A DNA stretch of 64,000 nt from Aeromonas lusitana (lineage in GTDB: Bacteria > Pseudomonadota > Gammaproteobacteria > Enterobacterales > Aeromonadaceae), in contig NZ_PGCP01000002.1 in assembly GCF_002812985.1 (NCBI RefSeq), positions 62,001 to 126,000 on the forward strand, given 5' to 3'. The notes beneath the pieces were generated by a model, which did not search any database, was not told where the DNA came from, and saw only the letters and a list, made by a program, of their open reading frames with translations. This document shows, piece after piece, positions 27,959 through 39,189 of the stretch; position 1 is the stretch's first letter, and each line of letters starts with the position of its first letter. The translations under genes and the position numbers were made by a program.

Positions 27959-28789
27959 TTACTTGGGGGCCAGTTCGCCGTAGAAGTATGAAGCCGTCAC
28001 CCCGCCGTCGATGAGAAAATCGCTGCCGGTGATGAAGGCTCCGTCCGGTCCCATCAACAAGGCGGCCAGATTGCCTATCTCGTCCGGTGTTCCGGCCCGC
28101 TTCGCCGGGCAGAGGGAGAGCATGCGGCGATAGCCTTCCCCGCGCGAGCCGCTCAGCTCGTCCTTGGCCAGGGGGGTGATGACGATGCCCGGACTGATGG
28201 TGTTGACGCGCGCGCCGCGCTTGCCCCAGCGCACGGCCTCGGCCATGACCCGCAGCGCGTTGGCACGCTTGGACAGCTGATACGCGTGCAGGGGATCTTG
28301 TACTCGATCCGGCTGCAACATGGGCAGGGCCAGCAACTCCTCCACCGGTGTGGTTGCCAGCAGGGCATCCTGCTCGGCAGTGAGGGCCCCCAGGCGATGG
28401 CCGGACTGGGAGGCGATCACCACAGCGGCGCCTCCTGGCGCAATTACCTCGCCAAAGGCATCCAGCACCAGGGCGGTGCCATAGAGATCGACCCGCAAGA
28501 TCACCTCGGGGGTAGCCTGGGACGGTGACACGCCGGCGGCATGGATCACCCCGCTCACCGTACCTATGGCCGTCGCCGCTCGCACCAGCGCCTGCACCGA
28601 GGCGGGGGATGCCACATCGACACACATTGTGCTCACCACGAAGCCGGCCTCGCTCAGGGTCTTGGCGGCCGCGTCGGCGTTTTCCTGGCGCAGATCGGCC
28701 AGCAACACATGTTTGCCGGCCCCGACCCGGCGGGCGATGGCCTGGCCGATGGAGCCGGTACCAATGAGAACGATCACGTCTTTGCTCAT
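27959..28789 (-). CDS. SDR-family oxidoreductase
   Basis: A 276-residue short-chain dehydrogenase. The cofactor motif is GTGSIGQAIARR, the substrate region includes VIASQSGHR, the catalytic pair is YQLSKRAN, and the C-terminal FITGSDFLIDGGV is typical of classical SDRs. ATG chosen with AAGGA seven nt upstream; 24 upstream codons are rejected. It lies downstream of an Fe-dependent alcohol dehydrogenase on the same strand, 110 nt away, and may be cotranscribed. Substrate unknown. Confidence 0.9.
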   Translation of the reverse strand: MSKDVIVLIGTGSIGQAIARRVGAGKHVLLADLRQENADAAAKTLSEAGFVVSTMCVDVASPASVQALVRAATAIGTVSGVIHAAGVSPSQATPEVILRVDLYGTALVLDAFGEVIAPGGAAVVIASQSGHRLGALTAEQDALLATTPVEELLALPMLQPDRVQDPLHAYQLSKRANALRVMAEAVRWGKRGARVNTISPGIVITPLAKDELSGSRGEGYRRMLSLCPAKRAGTPDEIGNLAALLMGPDGAFITGSDFLIDGGVTASYFYGELAPK

Positions 28790-28900
28790 GAGAATGTCCT
28801 TGCTAGGGTTGTGAATGCCGCTTGCCGTTGCAAACGGGCTCAGAGGGTCGCGTGCGGGCACCGCCAGGGGATCGGCGGTGCCCGCTTGGGTGATGTGAGC

Positions 28901-30049
28901 CTAGAGGGCCAGCCTCAGTATGCGGCTCACCACCTCCCTGTCATAGGTGTCAGCCAGTCCGAACCAGCGGGCGTTGCCGAGCACATTGTCAACGATGGCG
29001 GGCAGCTGCTGCGCCGTGATGCCCAGTTGCGATAGCCGGGTCGGGGTCCCTATCTTGTCAAACCAGGCCTCCAGTGCGGCTATGCCTTCCTGCACCGTCG
29101 CCACCCCAAACAGTTGCTGTGCGAAGCGGGTGAACTGGGCCGGATTGTGCTCCTGATACCACTTCATCCAGGCCGGCATGATCACCGACAGACCGGCGCC
29201 GTGGGGCACGTTGAACAGGGCCGAGAGGGAGTGCTCCATCATGTGGTTCGGGTAGCCAAATCCCGAGGTGCCGGCATAGGTGATGCCATTGAGCGCCAGG
29301 GTCGCCGCCCAGGCAAACTCGGCGCGCGCATCATAGTCGAGGGGATCGGCCAGCAGGGCTTCGGTCGTCTCCAGCACGGTGGCGATGACGGATTCCACCA
29401 GTCGGGACTGGAGGCGGGGCTGCATGCTGGCGGTGAAATAGCCCTCGATGGCGTGGGCAATGATGTCGGCGGCTGAGTAGACCAGATAGTCTCGGGACAC
29501 CGTCTGCATCAGCGCCGGGTTGACGATGGAAAGCCGCGGGAAGGTGTGTACCGAATTGATCGCAAACTTCTCCTTGGTCACCTCGTTGGTGACGACGGCG
29601 CCCGCGTTCATCTCGCTGCCGGTGGCCGCCAGGGTCAGGATGGCGAAGATGGGCAGGGCCGAGGCGATCTCCCCCTTGCCGATGAAGAGGTCCCACACAT
29701 CCCCCTCGTAACGGGTGCCGGCGGCGATGGCCTTGCTGCTGTCGAGCACGGATCCCCCGCCCACGCTGAGTACCGCATCCACCTGATGGTCGCGAGCCTG
29801 GGCGATGGCCTCGCGCACCTTGGACAGCAGGGGGTTGCTGACGATGCCGCCACACTCCACCAGGCTGATACCGTGGGCTGCCAGACTCTGGCTGACGGTG
29901 GCGAACAGGCCATCACGCTTGATGCGCTCGCTGCCATAGGTCAGCAGCACCTTCTTGATGCCATGCTCGGCCAGGATGGCGCCAATTTGCTGTTCCTTGT
30001 CTTTGCCAAATTCGATGCGGGTCGGGTTGTAGAAGCTGAAGTTATCCAT
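28901..30049 (-). CDS. Iron-containing alcohol dehydrogenase (YqhD/BDH-like)
   Basis: A 382-residue group III alcohol/aldehyde oxidoreductase. Visible motifs: the NAD(P) region VLSVGGGSVLDSSKAIA and the metal ligands Asp/His in SAADIIAHAIEGYF, His in NHMMEHSLSALF and His in VPHGAGLSVIMPAW. NADPH-dependent aldehyde reduction is the usual activity of this branch. It is divergent from a LysR regulator that probably controls it, and is followed by an SDR gene. Confidence 0.92.
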   Translation of the reverse strand: MDNFSFYNPTRIEFGKDKEQQIGAILAEHGIKKVLLTYGSERIKRDGLFATVSQSLAAHGISLVECGGIVSNPLLSKVREAIAQARDHQVDAVLSVGGGSVLDSSKAIAAGTRYEGDVWDLFIGKGEIASALPIFAILTLAATGSEMNAGAVVTNEVTKEKFAINSVHTFPRLSIVNPALMQTVSRDYLVYSAADIIAHAIEGYFTASMQPRLQSRLVESVIATVLETTEALLADPLDYDARAEFAWAATLALNGITYAGTSGFGYPNHMMEHSLSALFNVPHGAGLSVIMPAWMKWYQEHNPAQFTRFAQQLFGVATVQEGIAALEAWFDKIGTPTRLSQLGITAQQLPAIVDNVLGNARWFGLADTYDREVVSRILRLAL

Positions 30050-30177
30050 GGGGAGAGTCCTGTGGCTGGCACTGGGTGTGCCGATGGCGTGAACTTTAGG
30101 CGCATCATAGGGATTGCACTAGAAGGTAAAGTGGTGAATTAATTACAACCAAATGATGTAAATTGCCGGGATCCCCC

Positions 30178-31140
30178 ATGATCAACGAATTGCGTTCCAT
30201 CACCACCTTCGTGCACACCGCCGAGCTTGGTAATCTCAGTAAGGCCGCCGAGGCGCAGCAGATCTCGCCCCAGGCCGCCAGCAAGGCGCTGGGACAGCTG
30301 GAGGTTTATCTCGGGGTTCGCCTGTTTCATCGCACCACCCGCAGCATGTCGCTGACCGAGGAGGGGCAGCGCTTCCTGGAGGCGACTCAGCCCTCACTGC
30401 TCGGCTTGCAGCAGGCGCTGCAGACGGTGCGACAGGCGCGGGAGGAGAACGCCGGGCCGCTGCGCATCGTCGGGCCGCGCACCGTGCTGCAGCCGCTCAT
30501 AGGCCCGGTGCTCGACGAATATTGCCGCCTCTATCCCGCCGTGCAGCCTGAGATCCAGCTCGATGACAGGGTCGGCAACTGGGTGGCGGACAGGGTGGAC
30601 GTCGGCTTTCGGCTGGGCAATGCCCCGGAGGAGGGGCTGATCGCCCGCCGCCTGTTTCCGCTGCAGCTCATCATCTGTGCGAGCCCTGTCTACTTGCGCA
30701 AGCACGGGGTTCCCCGGGGATTGCAGGATCTTGGTGCGCACCGTTGCAGCGCCTTTCGCCGCAGCAATGACGGGCGCATTGCCCCCTGGCGGGTGCAAGT
30801 CGGAGAGGAGGTGCAGGAGCGGCTTGTGACCCCGGCTTTTTCCACCAATGACGAGGAGGTGGAGCTGCGCGCCGCGCTGAGCGGGACCATCATGGGCCAG
30901 TTTGCCGGATCCACGGCGGCGCCCCATATTCGCGCCGGGCGGCTCATTCCGCTGCTGCTGGATCATGTCTGCAGCGACTACAGCCTCTATCTCTATTACG
31001 GCAGTCGCGCGGCGCAGCCCGCCCGGGTGCGCCGCTTCATCGATCTCGTCATCGCGCGGCTGACCGAGGGCCAGGAGCTGGTGCTGGGGGCTGAGGAGTT
31101 GCAGCAGGCTCACGCTTGCGGCATGGCGGACCTGGGCTGA
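30178..31140 (+). CDS. LysR-family transcriptional regulator
   Basis: A 320-residue LTTR. The N-terminal winged helix (MINELRSITTFVHTAELGNL, AEAQQISPQAASKALGQLE) is followed by a two-lobe effector domain (about 90-300; VDVGFRLGNAPEEGLIARRLF). This arrangement is of the CrgA/DsdC-like branch that often responds to aldehydes or aromatics. ATG chosen because upstream sequence only offers TTG. Divergent from the Fe-ADH and SDR genes, likely its targets. Confidence 0.92.
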   Translation: MINELRSITTFVHTAELGNLSKAAEAQQISPQAASKALGQLEVYLGVRLFHRTTRSMSLTEEGQRFLEATQPSLLGLQQALQTVRQAREENAGPLRIVGPRTVLQPLIGPVLDEYCRLYPAVQPEIQLDDRVGNWVADRVDVGFRLGNAPEEGLIARRLFPLQLIICASPVYLRKHGVPRGLQDLGAHRCSAFRRSNDGRIAPWRVQVGEEVQERLVTPAFSTNDEEVELRAALSGTIMGQFAGSTAAPHIRAGRLIPLLLDHVCSDYSLYLYYGSRAAQPARVRRFIDLVIARLTEGQELVLGAEELQQAHACGMADLG

Positions 31141-31342
31141 GGCCTGCTAAAAAAGAAACCCGCACGGGGCGGGTGGAAGGATTGCAACACGCATCAGGAG
31201 GTGGTGTTAATCGAGTAGACAGGGGGCGGTGGCAAAGGTTCAACTTTATTGATATTTATGATTTTTATTCTTCCATGTGCCAGGGGATCGCCGCCCCGAA
31301 ATCGGTTATCATTTGTGCCCCTTGCACCCTTGCCGAGTTCCT

Positions 31343-32485
31343 ATGCCCGCCTTCTCCTGGTTAGCCCTGTTCTTTGGTGCCTTCTACTTCGTCTATGGCG
31401 CCTATCTGCCGTTCTGGTCGCTCTGGCTGGAGGGGATAGGGGTGAGCGCCGAACAGATAGGTCTGCTGCTCGGGGCCGGCATGGCGATACGTTTCGCCGG
31501 CAATCTGCTGATCATGGGGCGGATCAAGGGGGCGGGGCACTTGCTGCCGATCACCCGTCTGCTCTGCCTGCTGAGTCTGCTGGCCTTCCTCGGCTTCTAT
31601 GTCAGCCACAGCCTCTGGTGGCTGGTAGCGCTGACCCTGGTGGCGAACTTCATCTACCCGACCCTGATGCCGGTGGGAGAGGCGCTGGCCACCCGCATGG
31701 TGGTACAGACTCACCTCGATTACGGCAAGGTGCGGCTGTGCGGCTCCTTCGCCTTCATCGTCGCTTCCACGCTCGTCGGAGCCCTGGTGGGCAACTTCGG
31801 CAGCGAATGGGTGCTGCATACCATGGTGGCCGGCCTCTTGCTGATGCTGCTGTTGAGCGTGCTGCCGCTCAATCCGGCGCCCCAGGAGTTGCAGGGGGAG
31901 CGGGCCAGGGCGTCTTTGAGGGATACCCTGAAGTCAGCTTCCGTGCGGCGTTTCTTGCTCATCACGGCCCTGCTGCAGGGCAGTCATGCAGCCTACTACG
32001 GCTTCAGCGCCATCTACTGGAAGGCCGAAGGCTACAGCGGCACCGTCATCGGCTACCTGTGGGCCCTCGGGGTGGTGGCGGAGATCTGCATGTTTGCCGC
32101 CGACAAGCGCTTCCTGCAGCGGCTCAACGCCCAGACCCTGTTCCTGGTCGGTGCCGTCGGCTGCGTGGTGCGCTGGAGCCTGCTCGGTGCCTCCAGCGAA
32201 CTGTGGGTGCTGGTGCTCGGCCAGCTGCTGCACGCGGTGACCTTCTGCGTCAGTCACCTGGGGGCCATACGTTTCATGACCCGCCAGCTGCCCGCCGAGC
32301 AGATGATCCCGACCCAGGGGCTCTATGCGGCCCTTGGCCTCGGCATGATGGTGGCCGCCCTGATGACTATCTGTGGTGTGCTGTTCGAGCCGCTCGGTGG
32401 CGGCATCTTCTTCCTCATGATACTGGTGGTGCTGCCGGTCTTCGTCTTGCGCCTGCGTGTGCCGGCGGAGGGGACGCCGGCGTGA
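31343..32485 (+). CDS. MFS transporter, 3-phenylpropionate permease (HcaT) family
   Basis: A 380-residue major facilitator with 12 predicted membrane helices. HcaT/LacY-like features include FFGAFYFVYGAYLPFWSLWL, MAIRFAGNLLIMGRIKG, DYGKVRLCGSFAFIVAS and QLLHAVTFCVSHLGAIRFM. Substrate not inferable; HcaT-like proteins are widely found without catabolic genes, as here. The 200-bp gap upstream contains a GC-rich inverted repeat (CCCGC / GCGGG near 31152-31167) preceded by A-run, possibly the end of the LysR transcript. Confidence 0.9.
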   Translation: MPAFSWLALFFGAFYFVYGAYLPFWSLWLEGIGVSAEQIGLLLGAGMAIRFAGNLLIMGRIKGAGHLLPITRLLCLLSLLAFLGFYVSHSLWWLVALTLVANFIYPTLMPVGEALATRMVVQTHLDYGKVRLCGSFAFIVASTLVGALVGNFGSEWVLHTMVAGLLLMLLLSVLPLNPAPQELQGERARASLRDTLKSASVRRFLLITALLQGSHAAYYGFSAIYWKAEGYSGTVIGYLWALGVVAEICMFAADKRFLQRLNAQTLFLVGAVGCVVRWSLLGASSELWVLVLGQLLHAVTFCVSHLGAIRFMTRQLPAEQMIPTQGLYAALGLGMMVAALMTICGVLFEPLGGGIFFLMILVVLPVFVLRLRVPAEGTPA

Positions 32486-32573
32486 GTGACGCATCCCGCA
32501 GTGCATGACATGGGCCCGCCGGCTCTCTGGAGTGGCGGGGCCTTCAACCTTTCTGGACAAGGGAATTAGCTAG

Positions 32574-35500
32574 ATGCACCAAGGATGGTTGCTGATCGGG
32601 ATGTCGCTCGCCTACCTGGGCTTGCTGTTCCTCATCGCCTTCGTGGCGGACAAGAGCAAGCGTCGCCGCCTCAAGGGGCAGCCCCTGCTCTACAGCCTGT
32701 CGCTCGCGGTCTACTGCACCTCCTGGACCTTCTTTGGCACAGTCGGTCAGGCCAGCGAATCCCCCTGGTCCCCCGTGCCCATCTACCTCGGTCCCATGCT
32801 GGTGTTCCTGTTTGGCTGGCGCCTGCTGGCGCGCCTCATCCTGGTGGCCAAGCGCGAACACATCACCTCCATTGCCGACTTCATCGCCGCCCGCTACGGC
32901 AAGTCCCAGCGACTGGCCATGGTGATCACCCTGATAGCCGTCATGGGGATACTTCCCTACCTGGTGTTGCAGCTCAAGGCGATCGTGACCGGGCTGGATA
33001 TGCTGATGGCCAACTCGGTACCAGTCGGACCCACTGGCAATACCGGGGGATTGGCGCTCGGTGTCACTATGATACTGGCCCTGTTCAGCATCTTGTTCGG
33101 TACCCGCAACCTGGATGCCACCGAGCACCACAGAGGCATGGTGGTCGCCATCGCCTTCGAGTCCCTGGTCAAGCTGCTGGCCTTCATGGCGGTGGGGGGC
33201 TTCGCGCTCTGGCTCATCATCGCCAAGCCGAGCCAGGCCCGCACCCTGGTGGCCAGCGACTTCCTCGACGCCGTGGTGGCCGTCTCCCCCGGCAGCCTGC
33301 TGGAGCTCGCGATTTATACCCTGGTGGCCATGTGCGCCGTCATCTGCCTGCCGCGCCAGTTCCACGTGACTGTGGTGGAGAACAACCAGGGCCAGGATCT
33401 GCACTGGGCGCGCTGGGTGTTCCCGCTCTATCTGTTCCTGATGGGGCTCTTCATCTGGCCCCTGGCCCTGGCGGGCAAGCAGTGGGTAGGGGCCGGCATG
33501 GGCTCGGACACCTATGTCATCAGCCTGCCCATGTCGCTGGGCTACGATGGCATGGCGATGCTGGCCTTCCTAGGCGGCACCTCGGCGGCCACCGGCATGG
33601 TGATCGTCTGCACAATCGCCCTGGCCATCATGGTCAGCAACGATCTGGTGCTGCCCGTGCTGCTGCGCCGCTTCTGGCAACAGGGGCGGGACGAGCGGCT
33701 GATGCGGCTGCTGCTGCAGGTACGCCGCGGCGCCATCCTGTTGATCCTGCTGGCGGCCTGGGCGCTCTACCTCTGGCTCGGGGATCTCACCAGCTTGTCG
33801 CGCATCGGCTACCTGTCGTTCGGCGCCGTGGCCCAGTTCGCCCCGGCGCTCTTGCTCGGCCTCTACTGGCGTCACGGCAATCGCAAGGGGGTCTACCTCG
33901 GTCTCTCCCTCGGGGTCAGCCTCTGGTTCCTCACCCTGCTGGCGGAAAGCGGTCTGCTGGCAGGCTCCCCCCTGGAGGCGCTGCTGGCGCCGCCCAACTG
34001 GCCCGCGTTTCGGGATCTGAGCCTGGGGGCCTGGTGCATCTTCATCAGCCTGCTGCTCAACCTGGTCGGCTATGTGGCGGGATCCTTGTTGTCACGGGCG
34101 GCGGTGAGCGAGCGGCTGCAGGCCGCCAACTTCGTCGGCAAGCCGAGCCAGGATCAGGCGGCCCTCTATCAGGCGCGGGTTTCGGTCAAGGAGCTGGAGA
34201 TGCTGGCGGCCCGTTTCGTCGGCTCGAGCCGGGTCAAGCGCGCCTTCGGTCGCTTCGCCGGCGAGCATGGCGGCACCCTGGCGCCCCAGATGCAGGCATC
34301 GGCCGATCTCATCGCCCACACGGAGCGGCTGCTGGCCGGGGTGTTTGGCACCTCCTCCGCCCGCCTGGTGCTCGCCTCGGCCCTGCAGGGGCGCAACATG
34401 CAGCTCGAGGAGATAGCCACCATAGTGGACGAGGCCTCCGACGTGTTTCGCTTCAACCGCGGCCTGCTGCAGGGGGCCATAGAGCACATGGGGCAGGGCA
34501 TCTCGGTAGTGGACAGAGAGCTCAAACTGGTGGCCTGGAACCGGCGCTACATAGAGCTGTTCCACTATCCCCCCGGCCTCATCCAGGTGGGACGCTCCAT
34601 CGAGGAGATCATTCGCTACAACGCCGAGCAGGGGCTGTGCGGCCCCGGTGAGCTCGAGGCCCATGTGGCGCGGCGGGTCGCCTTCATGCAGCGCGGCAGC
34701 CCCCATGTCTCGGCGCGGGAGCGCCCGGATGGCCGGGTGATCGAGATGCAGGGCAACCCCATGCCGGCGGGGGGCTTCGTGATGACCTTCACCGATATCA
34801 CCCCGTTCCGGGCTGCGGAGCGGGTGCTGCGAGAGGCCAACGAACACCTGGAGGCGCGGGTGGCGGAGCGTACCCACGAGCTCTCCGAGCTCAACCGCCA
34901 GCTATTGCTGGTGAACCAGCAGGTGGAGCGGGCCAACCACTCCAAGAGCCGTTTCCTCGCGGCGGTGAGCCATGATCTCACCCAGCCGCTGAATGCGGCC
35001 AAGCTGTTCACCTCCTCCCTGCTGGAGATGCTGCCGGGGGTGCAGGGCGCGGAGCAGAGGGCGGAGCAGGTGCGCATCGCCCGTCACATCGACGATGCCC
35101 TGGGGGCGACCGAGGATCTCATCACGGATCTGCTGGACATCTCGCGGCTCGAAGCCGGCAAGTTCAAGGCCAAGAAGCTCGATTTCGCCCTGCGGGAGGT
35201 GTTTGACAACCTCAAGGCGGAGTTCGGGGTGCTGGCCCAGGCGGGGGATATCCAGTTCTCCGTGGTGGAGAGCAAGCTCGCCGTTTACAGCGATGTGCGC
35301 CTGCTGCGGCGGGTGCTGCAAAACTTCCTCACCAATGCGTTTCGCTACAACCCGGGGGGCCGGGTGCTGCTCGGCTGCCGCCGGCTTGGTGACAAGGTTC
35401 GCATCGAGGTGTGGGACAACGGCCCCGGCATTCCCCTGGACAAGCAGGAGGCGATCTTTGACGAGTTCTCCCGTCTCGATCACTCCCGCACCGCCCGTGA

Positions 35501-36053
35501 GCAGGGCCTCGGCCTCGGCCTCGCCATCGCCCGCGGCATCTCCCTGGTGCTGGGGCACCCGCTCTCACTGCGCAGCTGGCCCCAGGCGGGATCCGTGTTC
35601 TCCATCACCCTGAACCTGGCGACCCGGCCCGTGATGCCGACCCAGGTAGCAGCCCCAGCGGTGCGCGACAGCCAGCTGGAGGGGATCAAGATCCTCTGCA
35701 TCGACAACGAGGAAGACATACTCACCGCCATGCACTCCCTGCTGGGGCGCTGGGGCTGCGAGGTAGTCTGTGCCCAGAGCCTGGCCCAGGCGGAGGATCT
35801 CATCGCCGGTGGCTTCCTGCCCAGGCTGGTGCTCTCCGACTATCACCTGGACGATGGCAAGACGGGGTTGCAGGCGCTGCACATGATCCGGTTGGCCCAT
35901 GGCAACGAGATTGGCGGCATCATCATCAGCGCGGATCGCAAGAGCGAGCTGCAGGCACAGATCCGCGAGCATGGCTACGGCTATGTCAGCAAACCGGTCA
36001 AGCCCCTCAAGCTGCGGGCCCTGATGAACAGTCTCTTGTTGCCCATAGCGTGA
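32574..36053 (+). CDS. SSS-type hybrid sensor histidine kinase (CrbS-like)
   Basis: A 1159-residue inner-membrane sensor. Order: sodium/solute-symporter-like domain with about 13 helices (1-500), STAC-like linker, PAS domain (about 640-750; GQGISVVDRELKLVAWN), coiled coil, HisKA with the phospho-His about residue 800 (SHDLTQPLNAAK), HATPase (FLTNAFRYNPGGR, DNGPGIPLDKQ, GLGLGLAI) and a C-terminal receiver with Asp about 1089 (VLSDYHLDDG) and Lys in YVSKPVKP. The architecture and length match Vibrio CrbS, which with CrbR activates acetate scavenging via acs; CbrA lacks the receiver. No crbR or acs is adjacent, so CrbS identity is likely but not proven. Confidence 0.88.
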   Translation: MHQGWLLIGMSLAYLGLLFLIAFVADKSKRRRLKGQPLLYSLSLAVYCTSWTFFGTVGQASESPWSPVPIYLGPMLVFLFGWRLLARLILVAKREHITSIADFIAARYGKSQRLAMVITLIAVMGILPYLVLQLKAIVTGLDMLMANSVPVGPTGNTGGLALGVTMILALFSILFGTRNLDATEHHRGMVVAIAFESLVKLLAFMAVGGFALWLIIAKPSQARTLVASDFLDAVVAVSPGSLLELAIYTLVAMCAVICLPRQFHVTVVENNQGQDLHWARWVFPLYLFLMGLFIWPLALAGKQWVGAGMGSDTYVISLPMSLGYDGMAMLAFLGGTSAATGMVIVCTIALAIMVSNDLVLPVLLRRFWQQGRDERLMRLLLQVRRGAILLILLAAWALYLWLGDLTSLSRIGYLSFGAVAQFAPALLLGLYWRHGNRKGVYLGLSLGVSLWFLTLLAESGLLAGSPLEALLAPPNWPAFRDLSLGAWCIFISLLLNLVGYVAGSLLSRAAVSERLQAANFVGKPSQDQAALYQARVSVKELEMLAARFVGSSRVKRAFGRFAGEHGGTLAPQMQASADLIAHTERLLAGVFGTSSARLVLASALQGRNMQLEEIATIVDEASDVFRFNRGLLQGAIEHMGQGISVVDRELKLVAWNRRYIELFHYPPGLIQVGRSIEEIIRYNAEQGLCGPGELEAHVARRVAFMQRGSPHVSARERPDGRVIEMQGNPMPAGGFVMTFTDITPFRAAERVLREANEHLEARVAERTHELSELNRQLLLVNQQVERANHSKSRFLAAVSHDLTQPLNAAKLFTSSLLEMLPGVQGAEQRAEQVRIARHIDDALGATEDLITDLLDISRLEAGKFKAKKLDFALREVFDNLKAEFGVLAQAGDIQFSVVESKLAVYSDVRLLRRVLQNFLTNAFRYNPGGRVLLGCRRLGDKVRIEVWDNGPGIPLDKQEAIFDEFSRLDHSRTAREQGLGLGLAIARGISLVLGHPLSLRSWPQAGSVFSITLNLATRPVMPTQVAAPAVRDSQLEGIKILCIDNEEDILTAMHSLLGRWGCEVVCAQSLAQAEDLIAGGFLPRLVLSDYHLDDGKTGLQALHMIRLAHGNEIGGIIISADRKSELQAQIREHGYGYVSKPVKPLKLRALMNSLLLPIA

Positions 36054-36088
36054 CTGCAATCACAGAATCCATCATTGACCTGTATTGG

Positions 36089-36103
36089 TGATAATGGTTC
36101 TCA
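36089..36103. promoter_or_regulatory. Fur-like box upstream of the chitinase leader (weak)
   Basis: TGATAAT-G-GTTCTCA matches 12 of 14 arm positions of the 7-1-7 Fur consensus. It sits between the hybrid kinase and the c-di-GMP riboswitch. No iron gene is adjacent, so this may be chance. Confidence 0.35.
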
Positions 36104-36257
36104 TCCCAGTGCATGGGCGATGTTGGCGCCATGTTATATGCATGATCGCGGCCAACTGAAAAAAGTGAGTCCCTGTTACTGTCATTTCTACTAGGTGGCG
36201 GGATCATTTCTCTCATCTATAGTCATTCGGCGATTATTTTCATCGCAAATCAAGTTG

Positions 36258-36346
36258 TGCAAAAAAGGCAAACCGGATGAAAGTCCGGGACGCAAAGCCT
36301 CCGGTCTAAGGGTCAAAGCACCTAGGATAGCGGGGCCACCACAGGT
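36258..36346 (+). ncRNA. GEMM-I cyclic-di-GMP riboswitch
   Basis: The leader contains the GEMM-I core: GGCAAACC, a GNRA-capped stem (CCGGA/TCCGG with GAAA), GGACGCAAAGCCTCCGG, a variable arm and CCTAGGATAGCGGGGCCACC, which matches the conserved second half including the tetraloop-receptor-like region. It lies about 110 nt upstream of the chitinase start. GEMM-I riboswitches upstream of chitinase and chitin-binding genes are known in Vibrio/Aeromonas relatives. The remainder of the 400-bp gap holds the Fur-like box and the downstream hairpins. Confidence 0.93.
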
Positions 36347-36351
36347 TGTAT

Positions 36352-39056
<2,705 letters not shown>

Positions 39057-39071
39057 GTGACATCATGACCC

Positions 39072-39100
39072 AAGCAATGGGGCCCGGTGCCCCATTGCTT
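39072..39100 (+). terminator. Terminator-like hairpin after the chitinase
   Basis: Perfect 11-bp stem AAGCAATGGGG / CCCCATTGCTT with a seven-base loop; the tail TCTCC is poorly U-rich, so read-through to the metalloprotease is possible. Confidence 0.7.
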
Positions 39101-39189
39101 TCTCCACCCACCTTCCCGACCTGCCAGATATTCCCAATCTGCTATCAGAACGTCGTACATCAGCGCTATGCGCACCGAGGATATTTTCA

